Below, one piece after another: positions 23,758-34,951 of a stretch of DNA of 64,000 nt. The stretch spans positions 49,488 to 113,487 of the forward strand of contig NZ_JOJE01000024.1 in the NCBI RefSeq assembly GCF_000720255.1, given 5' to 3'. The stretch's first letter is position 1, and each line of letters begins with the position of its first letter. The notes beneath the pieces were generated by a model, which was given only the letters and a program-made list of their open reading frames with translations, was not told the origin of the DNA and did no database searches. Position numbers and translations under genes: made by a program. This stretch comes from Streptomyces griseus subsp. griseus. GTDB lineage: Bacteria > Actinomycetota > Actinomycetes > Streptomycetales > Streptomycetaceae.

Positions 23758-25194
23758 TCAGGGGCGGGCGATGCCTTCCCACAGGTCGAGGGCCTGCTGG
23801 TAGTGGGCGGTGCCCTCGAAGGGAGAGTTGCCGACGGTTTCCGCGGTGGGCTTGTCGGTGACGGCGGGCCACAGGCGGGAGTGCTCGCCGGTGGCGAAGT
23901 CGAGGACGATGTCGCGGATACGGGTGTCACGCTCGGCCTGCTCCGCACTGCGGCCCGGCCGTTCCTGGCCGACCAAGGCGTACATCTCGGTGCCGTGCAC
24001 GGCGGGCGCGCCCTCGGCGGGGCCGATCAGGAGGAGGTGAGCATTGCCGCCGGCGGCGGCGTGGGCCAGGGCGCCGCGGGCGGCGGGGAGCGCGAAGAGG
24101 TAGTCCGCCATGACCGCGGCGCGGACCTCGGCAGGGGTACGGCCGCCCTGGTCGTAGACATCGACGATCTTCTGCGCGCGGGAGCGGGAAATACGCCACC
24201 CCGCGACCTCGTCAACGACGCGGTCGACGGTGCCCGGGTCGAAGCGGTCGAGGTCGTTCGCCACCCACCAGCCCATGTCGTCGCTGGCCATGCTCAGCAG
24301 CACGTCCACGTCGCGGTGCGCGCCCGAGGCGAGAACGTCCATGGGGTGAGCGTGCACCACCGCGCCGGGCTGCCCGATGTCCAGGACGACGCCGGTGGCC
24401 TGGTTGTCCACCCCGCCACGGACTCCGAGATCCGTCGGGAGGACCTTGCGCAGGGCGTCCCGCAGGGAGACCGCGTCGAGGTCGAGCAGCTTCTCCGGGT
24501 TGTCCGCGACACCGAGTTCGATGACGAACCGGTGCGCGAGTTCCTCGGCCCACCAGGCCGGGATGCTGCGGGCGGGCCCGCCGGAGAACCCGGCCAGGCG
24601 CCGGTACAGGCCGTCGGCGGAGGAGGCCCCGAGCAGTCCGAAGGTGGAGTAGGCGCCGCCGCTGTGGCCGTAGACGGTGACGTTGTCGGGGTCGCCGCCG
24701 AAGTGGGCGATGTTCCGCTGGATCCAGGTGAGCGCGGCGACGATGTCCTGGAGGAAGAGGTTGCTGGCCTGGGCGAGCTTCCCGCCGTATTGCGAGAGCG
24801 AGAGCGGGCCCAGGGCGCCGAGCCGGTAGTTGATGGACACGCCCACCACGCGCCCCGTCGCGGCGAGACCGGCGGCGTTCGAGGTGATCTGCGTGTTCGC
24901 GCCATACTCGAATCCGCCGCCGTGGATGTACACGGTCACCGGGAGCGCAATGTCGGCCGGCTGCTCGGGAGCCCACACGTTCAGGTTCAGGCAGTCCTCA
25001 CCCATCCCGCTGTCCGCCTCGAGCCAGTCACCGCTGTCGGGCTGGACGGAGACGACACCCTTACGGTCATAGGGGAGGCCCGGATCGAAGCCCGCGACCA
25101 CGGGACGGCGGTACCGCTCGGCGGTGGCGTACGGGATCCCCCACCAGGACCGCACCCCTGGTGCAGTCGGAGCCTTGGGAGCGGAGGCGGTCAT
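23758..25194 (-). CDS. Type B carboxylesterase
   Basis: A 478-residue alpha/beta hydrolase of the carboxylesterase-lipase (COesterase) family. Seen are WWGIPYATAERYRRP, EDCLNLNVWAP, the oxyanion motif VYIHGGGFEYG and the nucleophile elbow VYGHSGGAYSTFGLL with Ser at about residue 185. The usual GESAGG is changed to GHSGGA, a conservative variant. No signal peptide is visible, so it is cytoplasmic. ATG 25194 is preceded by GGAAGGAC. It may hydrolyse a para-nitrobenzyl-type or plant ester, and the quinone reductase downstream could act on the product, but this is inference. Confidence 0.88.
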   Translation of the reverse strand: MTASAPKAPTAPGVRSWWGIPYATAERYRRPVVAGFDPGLPYDRKGVVSVQPDSGDWLEADSGMGEDCLNLNVWAPEQPADIALPVTVYIHGGGFEYGANTQITSNAAGLAATGRVVGVSINYRLGALGPLSLSQYGGKLAQASNLFLQDIVAALTWIQRNIAHFGGDPDNVTVYGHSGGAYSTFGLLGASSADGLYRRLAGFSGGPARSIPAWWAEELAHRFVIELGVADNPEKLLDLDAVSLRDALRKVLPTDLGVRGGVDNQATGVVLDIGQPGAVVHAHPMDVLASGAHRDVDVLLSMASDDMGWWVANDLDRFDPGTVDRVVDEVAGWRISRSRAQKIVDVYDQGGRTPAEVRAAVMADYLFALPAARGALAHAAAGGNAHLLLIGPAEGAPAVHGTEMYALVGQERPGRSAEQAERDTRIRDIVLDFATGEHSRLWPAVTDKPTAETVGNSPFEGTAHYQQALDLWEGIARP

Positions 25195-25647
25195 GACATG
25201 TCCTTCCGGCGCGGTTCGGATGCTTCGCGCGGTGAGTCGGCGGCTGGTCGCTCGCGGTGACCTCTCCCATCGTTTCCCGGGATACGACATAGCTCCTGGT
25301 GTGCAGCGGTCACCTGGTGGTCAGCATGTGACACTTCCTTACTGGCTTTCTCTCGTGGCCCAGGCAGCCGAGGGGAGGTCGAGTGGACTGGGGTCTGCCA
25401 TCGGCGGGCCCGGAGGAGCTTGGGAAGTCGGCCGAGCAGGCACGGCATGGGGCGGCGGCACTGGTGAGCTGCCGTCGAGGTCGGGGCCGCAGCGATACGG
25501 CAAACGGCTGAAGGGCCGGGCTCTGCCAGCCGGGCTGAAAGCCAGAAGGCGGTGCGAGACCCGGTGTTCGCCACCCACCGCGAGCCGGGCCCCGGCAAGG
25601 TGGTCGGCCCGCGGGTGGTCAGAGGTGGGCCAGCCGTCGTGCTCCAC
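25195..25647. other. 453-base gap without recognised features
   Basis: Between the carboxylesterase start and the AraC-type gene. Open frames exist on both strands because of high G+C, but none reads as a protein family I know and none has a good ribosome site. The promoter of the esterase/reductase pair must lie near 25200-25330, where TACGACATAGCTC and TGTGACACTTCC give the least G+C-rich spots. Confidence 0.5.
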
Positions 25648-26583
25648 TCACGGGTGGGTCGGGGCCTCGCTGGCCGCGAAGGCGGCGGGGGTGAGGCCGG
25701 TGCGGTCGCGGAAGAAGCGGCCGAAGTTCGCGGGATCGGTGAAGCCAAGGTGGACCGCCACGGTCCGGGCGTCCCACCGGGCGCCGCCCAGCAGGCGCCG
25801 GGCTTCCAAGAGACGCCGCTCGTCGATGAGTTCACGCACCCCCTTGCCCGTGGCCTGCCGGGCGGCACGGCTGAGGGTGCGGACCGAGCAGTCGAGCAAC
25901 TCGGCATAGTCCGCGGCCTGGTGCAGCTCGCGGAAGTTCAGCTCCAGGGCGTCGAGGAAGCGTCCGTACCTGTCGGCTCGCCCCGTGCCGGCCGTGGCCG
26001 TGGCGACCGGGACGATGCCCGGGGAGTTGGCCAGGCGCAGCAGCAGCGATTCGAGCAGGCTGCGGCGCAGGGCGTGGTGGACGTCGAGGGGGCGGCGCCC
26101 CAGTGCGCGGTGTTCGTCCAGCAGCTGGAGTGCCGTCTGCTGGAGCCAGGCGATGTCGTCGGGGTGTGGGCTGAGCACCGCCGGGGCCTCGTGCGCGGTG
26201 ACCGGGGCCAGGAGGCGGGCGAGGTCGGGCCGCAACACGTCCGGTTCGAACAGGAGGAAGGTGCCGCGGGCTGCGCCGGGCGGATGCCAGCACTGCGCGT
26301 GCCCGGGACGCACCCACAGCCACTGGCCGGGTGCGACGGTCCGCGTGACGTGGTCGACGTCGTGCAGCAGCTCACCTTCGGTGATGGCGATGAGGTAGTG
26401 GAAGGTGGCACGGCCCGGACGGGGCGGGTTCCACGGCCAGTCGTCGTGCTGGGCGAAGAAATCCTCGACGGTACTCACTTCCAGGCCGTAGGGAGTACCG
26501 ACCGGGGGCGCGAAGCCGTACAGCGGAACCGCAGCTGGTCCGGCCTGCCCGCGGGGCCCGGAGTGTCGCTTATCGACCACCAT
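25648..26583 (-). CDS. AraC-family transcriptional regulator
   Basis: A 311-residue activator-type protein. The N-terminal part is a cupin-like sensor (FHYLIAITEGELLHDVDHVTRTVAPGQWLWVRPGHAQCW), the C-terminal part carries two AraC helix-turn-helix units: YAELLDCSVRTLSRAARQAT and VAVHLGFTDPANFGRFFRDRTGLTPAAF. I use ATG 26583 (MVVDKRHSG), 20 codons after the first in-frame start, because the earlier segment looks non-conserved. It reads towards the esterase operon and diverges from the YjbR gene; either could be its target. Confidence 0.87.
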   Translation of the reverse strand: MVVDKRHSGPRGQAGPAAVPLYGFAPPVGTPYGLEVSTVEDFFAQHDDWPWNPPRPGRATFHYLIAITEGELLHDVDHVTRTVAPGQWLWVRPGHAQCWHPPGAARGTFLLFEPDVLRPDLARLLAPVTAHEAPAVLSPHPDDIAWLQQTALQLLDEHRALGRRPLDVHHALRRSLLESLLLRLANSPGIVPVATATAGTGRADRYGRFLDALELNFRELHQAADYAELLDCSVRTLSRAARQATGKGVRELIDERRLLEARRLLGGARWDARTVAVHLGFTDPANFGRFFRDRTGLTPAAFAASEAPTHP

Positions 26584-26712
26584 GTGTCCGCAGCCTACCC
26601 CCTTCGCAGTCGGCTTCGCCGGAAGGATGGGACCTGCCACCACGCCCGCGCGGCACGCCCTCCGTCTCCTTCAATGCCACAGTCCGTCACCACACGAGAA
26701 GGTTCACCACCC

Positions 26713-27108
26713 ATGAACGGACCGACCCTGCACAAGACCGCCGCCGACTGCGCGGAGGAACTCCCCGGAGCCCAGCTGGAGCACCCCTTCGGCCCCGACT
26801 GGGAGGTCTACAAGGTGCGCGGCAAGGTGTTCATGCTGATGACCGAGGTCCCCGGGCGTCCCGTCGTGATCCTCAAGGCGGACCCCGGCGAGGCCCACGC
26901 CCTCCGGGAGCAGTACAGCCACATCACCCCCGGCTACCACATGAACAAAAAGCACTGGATCACCCTGGAGGGCGGGGAAAGCGTCGACAAGAAGCTGGTC
27001 GAGGAACTCGTCACCGACTCCTACCGGCTCGTCGTCGCTCATCTACCCAAGGCCGAGCGACCCGTCGACCCGCACACCTACGGCACCGGAACGCGGCCCG
27101 CCCGATGA
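26713..27108 (+). CDS. MmcQ/YjbR-family DNA-binding-like protein
   Basis: A 131-residue CyaY-like-fold protein of the YjbR family: HPFGPDWEVYKVRGKVFMLM, VVILKADPGEAHALREQ, ITPGYHMNKKHWITLEGG and LVTDSYRLVVAHLPKAERP. The family is called DNA-binding on structural grounds but its role is unknown. ATG 26713 lacks a strong ribosome site but matches the family start. Its stop overlaps the start of a second, damaged YjbR copy (ATGA), so the two were once a tandem operon. Divergent from the AraC-type gene across 129 bases. Confidence 0.85.
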   Translation: MNGPTLHKTAADCAEELPGAQLEHPFGPDWEVYKVRGKVFMLMTEVPGRPVVILKADPGEAHALREQYSHITPGYHMNKKHWITLEGGESVDKKLVEELVTDSYRLVVAHLPKAERPVDPHTYGTGTRPAR

Positions 27109-27320
27109 GCGCGGTCGGCGACCGGCTCCACGGCGCCGCCCGCCAGGCGGCCCTCCCCCTCCCCGACGTCAGCCACGGATACCCCTTCACCCCCGGACTC
27201 GACGTGTACAGGGTCGCGGGAAAGGTGTTCCTGATCGTCACCGACGACCCGGACGAGCAGATCGTCACGGTCAAGTGCGAACCCGAACACGCCCGCGCGC
27301 AAGAACGCGGCTACGCCACA
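27105..27320 (+). pseudogene. Second YjbR-family gene, 3'-truncated
   Basis: From ATG 27105 about 65 residues follow the family well: LPLPDVSHGYPFTPGLDVYRV, AGKVFLIVTDDPDEQ and CEPEHARAQ. The rest (the GYHMNKKHW and LVTDSY regions) is absent. The frame instead runs on without family resemblance past a strong terminator into the convergent glycosidase gene, ending only at 27689. I take the break at about 27300-27320. It is a paralogue of the gene directly before it and probably non-functional. Confidence 0.7.
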
Positions 27321-27476
27321 AGATCTCGCGGCGTCGACGTGCTCCTGGCGGTGGCGGCCGACGTGGCGCGGCGGCCAGCGTGGCATCTCGTGGTTCGTCA
27401 TGGGCGCGGCGCCGGGGGCCGGGTCTGTGGACAGCGCTCGCGCGGACAAAGCAGTCGACGGCAGAATCGGACGGCT

Positions 27477-27511
27477 GAGGCCGGCCCGTCCCACGGGGAC
27501 GGGCCGGCCTC
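27477..27511. terminator. 16-bp perfect stem between convergent genes
   Basis: Bases 27477-27492 and 27496-27511 are exact reverse complements with loop ACG. It separates the YjbR pair from the convergent secreted glycosidase and can stop both transcripts. Confidence 0.85.
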
Positions 27512-27521
27512 GAGTGCCCAC

Positions 27522-27548
27522 GGTGTCTACGGTGTCTACGGTGTCTAC
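27522..27548 (+). repeat. Three tandem copies of GGTGTCTAC across a stop codon
   Basis: GGTGTCTAC occurs at 27522-27530, 27531-27539 and 27540-27548 without gap. The third copy contains the stop codon of the minus-strand glycosidase (27545-27547). Likely a small slippage expansion. Confidence 0.85.
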
Positions 27549-30349
27549 GGGGTAATGGTCACCCCGGGCGCCATCTCGGCGGTCCCGTTGGTGAGCTTCC
27601 CGGAGCCGGTGGCGCCTTCGGAGCTGACGAAGCGCAGCTCGTGGTTGGTGCCCCCCGCGTTGCCGACGGCGAGCAGGAGCGTGGACTGACCCGCCGTGTA
27701 GGCGTTCTGGACGAAGGAGGTGATGTCGACGGTGATGTCGCGGCCGTCGACGGGGTTGCTTTGGTGGTTCCCGCTGCCCTCGGCGACGACGGTCGAACCG
27801 AGGTTGAAGGTGGCCGACTTCGCGACGGAGGAGTTCGTGGCGGTGAAGCTCGGCCGGTTCTGCCAGGTCATCGTGTTGATCGGGCAGGACGTGCCGCCGC
27901 CGGTGCAGGTGGTGTCGGTGACGGGTTGCACGAGGAGTTGGTCGGTGTCAGTCGACGGGACCGACGAATAGCGGTGGCCGACGTAGGTGAGATGGAGCGT
28001 CGCCTGGCTCGGTGCCCTGGTGAGGCTGCTGAGGGGGAACTGGATGTAGGAGAGCTTTCCGTCCCCGGACCCTGTGGTGTACTGCTCGCCCATCAGGCCG
28101 ACCCCGGTGTTGCGGGTGATGAGGGTCAGGTCCGAGGAGTTGTTCTTGGTCTGGTCGCCGGTCCACGCACCCACCCAGGTGTCGCCGTTGGTGAGGGCAC
28201 CGGCCTTGACGTTCTGGGTCTGGCCGTTCGCGCCCGTGTAGGTGGTGGTCAGCGTGCCGATCCCGCTCGTCGTCAGCGGCAATTGGCTGGTGTATTCGAC
28301 GAGCTGGCCGGCGACGCGGATGTTGTTCAGCGTCACGTTCGTGACGCCGGTGATCGAGCTGCTCGTGTTCTGCTGCGAGAACCACACGTTGTCGAGGTTG
28401 AGGGTGCCGATCGGGGCCCTGGTGTACGTGTACGCGGTGCCCGACCCGTCGGGGTTGGGGGCGTACCCGTAGGTCGCCTGCTGGTCGGCGGTGATGGTCT
28501 GGGTGGATCCGTTGCCGCCGTTGATCCCGATTGGTCCCTTGGTGAACCGCGAGGTGTCGATCGAGCTGTTCTTCACCACGATGCTCTGGATGCGCGGGTA
28601 CGGGTTGGGGCTGTTGTGCGTGAAGATGCCGCCGGCCCACGGCGACACGGAGTTGAAGTTGTCGAACGTGTAGTTGGTGAGCCGGTGTCCGTACGACGAC
28701 CATCCGATGCGGATCGCGTTGCCCGCACCGACGGACCAGTTCAGCGTGTTGCTGACCGAGATGTTCTTCGTGTCCTCGGTGTCCCAGTGGTAGGTGTCGA
28801 ACCCGAGGTCGTCGGCGACGGTGTCGTGGGCGCCTATCGCGTTGACATAGCCCTGGACGTCGGGGGTGGAGGTGCCGAGCTGGAAGTTGTTCCACACACC
28901 GGGGGCCAGCGGGGCGAATCCGTCGCTGGGGTTGTAGTGGCCGGAGGCGAACGCGTCGTCGTTGCCGAGGGTGAAGACGCCGTTGGCGGTGATGTCCTGG
29001 CCGCTCGCGAAGTCCGTCCCGTCGATCCACGGCTGGCCGTACGGGGTGAGGGCCTTGATGTTGTTGAACGTCACGCTCTTGGCGGTGTGGGTCTCATAGT
29101 TCCACTGCTTCGCGTTGCGCTCGTAGGTGTCGTTGAACGTGATGTTCGACGAGTGCATGACCATGACGCCGCCCTGGTGCTGGCTGCGGTAGGCGTCGTG
29201 CGAGTCACCGCCGCTGTTGGCGTTGTAGTTCGCCACGCCGTTGCCGTCGAAGACCCCGCGGCCGTCGACTTCGATGTTGCTCGAGTTGATGATTCCGATC
29301 GCCGGCTCGAACGCCTCCATGTACGCCTGGACGCGGTTCTTCAGCAGGGCCCCTTCGTCGGTGTAGATCTTCAGCTTGCCGCCCTTGAGCTTGCTGCCGT
29401 CCAGACCGTTGACCAGGAGACCGGACCACACGTACGTGCCGTTCGGGAAGTAGAGCGTGTTGAGCGCCGTGGGGTTGGCCTTGATGGTGTCGATGGCGGC
29501 CTTCAGGGCGTACGTGACGTCGTTGGCGGCCATCACCCGCACTTTCGGGTACCGCACGTTGGCGGTGCTCGCGCTCACCAGGCTGCCGGCCGAGGTTTGC
29601 TGACCGGCGGGGATGGCGGTGCCGTTGACGGTCTTGCCGGCCATGGAGCTCGTCGTCGCGGCGGGAGCCTTCTGAGCCGTGCTGTTCGGGTGCGCCGCGA
29701 GGTACTTCGCGGCGAACTCCTGGAAGTTGAGGACACCGGTTTGCAGGTTGACGCCGGAACCGTCCGGTGCGCTCGTGGTGTTCGGACGCTGCGCCGGGTC
29801 TTCCAGAGGGTCGTTGATGACCGCCAGGTAGGGCTGTCCCGTGGCATTGGTCGAGTCGCCGTTGACCATCACGATCGCCTGGTTCAACCCGGCGTCGGCT
29901 GACATCTGGAACGTCAGGGTGTGCTTGTCCGTGCTCACCGAGACGCTGCCGGACGGGTAGTAGCGCGCCGGGTAGACGTTCACCGTGTTGATCGTGGTGC
30001 TGGGCAGCGTGACCGTGATCGTCGGTGTCCGGGAGTCCGACGCGAAGCGCGCGATGTCGAAGTTGTTGCGGTTCGCGTTGTACTGGACAGCCTGGACGGG
30101 CGTGCCGGCGACTTGCACCTGGTACTTGGTGGACGCCACGTCCGGGGACGTCGCCGTACCGCCTCCCACACCCGTCGGCGCGTACGTGTGGACGGTGGTG
30201 GCGGCTTGTGCGGGGACGGCGCCGGTGAGCATGAGGCTCGCCACCGCGATGGTGGCGCCGGCAGCGCCCGCGATGATGCGTCTCACGCGCGAGCCGCGTC
30301 GCGCCGGGGCGGGGTTCGGGTCGGCGTCGCCGCCGGCCGGTCTGATCAT
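27545..30349 (-). CDS. Secreted right-handed beta-helix glycoside hydrolase (GH28/GH49-like) with CBM96-like tail
   Basis: A 934-residue exported enzyme. Residues 1 to about 50 form a long signal peptide (RRGSRVRRIIAGAAGATIAVASLMLTGAVPAQA in two parts), possibly Tat-type. About 50-165 is a beta-sandwich (VNVYPARYYPSGSVSV) as in GH49. About 260-660 is a beta-helix with candidate catalytic Asp residues in PWIDGTDF (about 441) and GNDDAFASGH (about 462-463). The 21/22-residue spacing fits GH28 and the later AIRIGW resembles its RIK motif, although the usual NTD is WID. About 740-930 is a DNRLRE/CBM96-like domain (SQATLHLTYV, MTWQNRPSF, DITSFVQNAY). Substrate unknown; the neighbouring galactosidase and arabinofuranosidase suggest a pectin side-chain or arabinogalactan. 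It diverges from a LacI regulator. Confidence 0.8.
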   Translation of the reverse strand: MIRPAGGDADPNPAPARRGSRVRRIIAGAAGATIAVASLMLTGAVPAQAATTVHTYAPTGVGGGTATSPDVASTKYQVQVAGTPVQAVQYNANRNNFDIARFASDSRTPTITVTLPSTTINTVNVYPARYYPSGSVSVSTDKHTLTFQMSADAGLNQAIVMVNGDSTNATGQPYLAVINDPLEDPAQRPNTTSAPDGSGVNLQTGVLNFQEFAAKYLAAHPNSTAQKAPAATTSSMAGKTVNGTAIPAGQQTSAGSLVSASTANVRYPKVRVMAANDVTYALKAAIDTIKANPTALNTLYFPNGTYVWSGLLVNGLDGSKLKGGKLKIYTDEGALLKNRVQAYMEAFEPAIGIINSSNIEVDGRGVFDGNGVANYNANSGGDSHDAYRSQHQGGVMVMHSSNITFNDTYERNAKQWNYETHTAKSVTFNNIKALTPYGQPWIDGTDFASGQDITANGVFTLGNDDAFASGHYNPSDGFAPLAPGVWNNFQLGTSTPDVQGYVNAIGAHDTVADDLGFDTYHWDTEDTKNISVSNTLNWSVGAGNAIRIGWSSYGHRLTNYTFDNFNSVSPWAGGIFTHNSPNPYPRIQSIVVKNSSIDTSRFTKGPIGINGGNGSTQTITADQQATYGYAPNPDGSGTAYTYTRAPIGTLNLDNVWFSQQNTSSSITGVTNVTLNNIRVAGQLVEYTSQLPLTTSGIGTLTTTYTGANGQTQNVKAGALTNGDTWVGAWTGDQTKNNSSDLTLITRNTGVGLMGEQYTTGSGDGKLSYIQFPLSSLTRAPSQATLHLTYVGHRYSSVPSTDTDQLLVQPVTDTTCTGGGTSCPINTMTWQNRPSFTATNSSVAKSATFNLGSTVVAEGSGNHQSNPVDGRDITVDITSFVQNAYTAGQSTLLLAVGNAGGTNHELRFVSSEGATGSGKLTNGTAEMAPGVTITP

Positions 30350-30800
30350 GTCTGTCTCTCCTCAGGACGAGACCTCTCCAGGTCTGTTCAGGCGCTCGCC
30401 GCCTGCTGGAGACGGCGCGGAGCATTCGCGATGCTGCGGCCGGGCCGCGGCCGGACCGCAGCCGTTGGGGGCCGTCGCGGCCGAGAGGACCACCCCGACG
30501 CACCGAGCGCGGGAGCGCGAGGTGACATCAAGCGTTGTTGCGCGCGGTAGGCCAGGGGTCACACCGCCACGTTGACCGATCCATAAGATCGGCGTGGCGG
30601 GGACGTTACTGCCGCATTTCCGGAACCGTCAATGCTCCGCGCACGTCAAGTCGCGGAAACAGTCATGACGTCCTCGTGGGGCCCTCACCGTGCTCCGTAA
30701 CGGCTGAATCACGGCCACGGGGCGAAGTCTTGCCCTCCTGCGAAAGCCGCCCTACGCTGACGCCACTTTCGTGGATCGATAAAAGTTTTGGGGAGCCTAC
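30350..30800. promoter_or_regulatory. 451-base divergent control region of the plant-polysaccharide locus
   Basis: This gap separates the secreted glycosidase (-) from the LacI gene (+). It contains a bulged hairpin at 30564-30600 (CCGCCACG with CGTGGCGG outside, CCGATC with GATCGG inside, loop CATAA), a TTCCGGAA palindrome at 30618-30625, and AT-rich GGATCGATAAAAGTTTTGG just before the LacI ribosome site. The last could be an operator. No protein-coding frame is convincing. Confidence 0.5.
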
Positions 30801-31808
30801 GTGGTGACAATGGCGGATGTGGCCGCGAGAGCGGGGGTCACCAAGCAGACCGTCTCCAACGTGGTTGCGGGCAAGAAGGTACGGCCGGAGACCCTGGCGA
30901 AGGTGAACAAGGCGATCGCCGACCTCGGCTACAAGCCGAACCTGGTGGCGCGCTCGCTGCGCACCGGCAGCACGTCGACGGTGGGGCTGTTCGTGCCGTC
31001 GGTGGCCAACCCGTTCTATTCGGAGGTGGTCGAGGAGGTGGAGAACCTCCTGGTCGGCCACGGATACAACCTGCTGCTCGCCACGACGCGCGACGATCCC
31101 GACTACACCCGGGCCCATCTGGAGAACCTCGCCGCGCGCTCGGTGGACGCACTGCTGGTCGCCTGCGACAACGGCGTCGCACAGCAGATCCCGATGCTCG
31201 TCGAGGCCGCCTTCCCGGTCGCGCTGTTCGCCTGGGAGGGGGACCCGCCGACCATGCTGCCGGTGGTGTCCATCGACTACGAGCACGCCGGGTTCCTGGC
31301 CGGGCGCTACCTAAGGGACCTCGGCCACCGGAACGTCGCGGTGATCGCCGATCTCCCCGCGCACGAGCCGCGCGTGGCCGGGTTGCGCCGGGCGTTCGCC
31401 GACCACGGGCTGGCCATCGACGACCGCAAGGTGTTCCCCTGCACCAGGGACGACGCCGCCGGCGGCTTCGACGCGGGCTGTGCGGCGCTGGAGGCGGATC
31501 CGGAACTGACGGCGATCTTCGCCACCCACGACATCCTGGCCCTCGGTGCCGTCGAGGCGGTGGTCCGGTCCGGGCGGCGGGTCCCCAGCGACGTCAGCGT
31601 CGTCGGCTTCGACGACATCGCCCAGGTCGGTCGGGTCCAACCAGCGCTGACCACGGTCACCGTCCCGAAGCGGGAGATGGCCCAGCAGGCCGTCGAGCTG
31701 CTGCTGCGCGCCGTCGACTCCGGCCGGCCGCCGACCAACGTTTTAACGCTACTGCGCCCGACCCTGACCATCCGGGACAGCAGCGCCCCGCCCCGGGCGA
31801 CCGGATAG
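30801..31808 (+). CDS. LacI-family regulator of the galactoside/arabinoside locus, TTA codon
   Basis: A 335-residue repressor. The helix-turn-helix is MADVAARAGVTKQTVSNVVA and the hinge YKPNLVARSL; the sensor domain includes VGLFVPSVANPFYSEVVEE and VVGFDDIAQVGRVQPALTTV. GTG 30801, GTG 30804 and ATG 30810 are all possible starts; GGGGAG lies five bases before the first. It heads a same-strand series: beta-galactosidase, binding protein, two permeases, arabinofuranosidase. It diverges from the secreted glycosidase, which is probably in the same regulon. The rare TTA leucine codon at 31743-31745, close to the 3' end, should make full-length synthesis depend on the bldA tRNA. Confidence 0.9.
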   Translation: MVTMADVAARAGVTKQTVSNVVAGKKVRPETLAKVNKAIADLGYKPNLVARSLRTGSTSTVGLFVPSVANPFYSEVVEEVENLLVGHGYNLLLATTRDDPDYTRAHLENLAARSVDALLVACDNGVAQQIPMLVEAAFPVALFAWEGDPPTMLPVVSIDYEHAGFLAGRYLRDLGHRNVAVIADLPAHEPRVAGLRRAFADHGLAIDDRKVFPCTRDDAAGGFDAGCAALEADPELTAIFATHDILALGAVEAVVRSGRRVPSDVSVVGFDDIAQVGRVQPALTTVTVPKREMAQQAVELLLRAVDSGRPPTNVLTLLRPTLTIRDSSAPPRATG

Positions 31809-34883
<3,075 letters not shown>

Positions 34884-34951
34884 ACGGGCCTTGCCCGCCC
34901 GCCCACCGGCCATCCAGCAAAGTCAGCCCCTGTCACAGAAGGTTCCCTCAC

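Noticed and set aside
27641..29902. 753-codon plus-strand frame inside the secreted glycosidase
   Set aside because: Antisense shadow; the minus strand has a signal peptide, beta-helix text and carbohydrate-binding domain.
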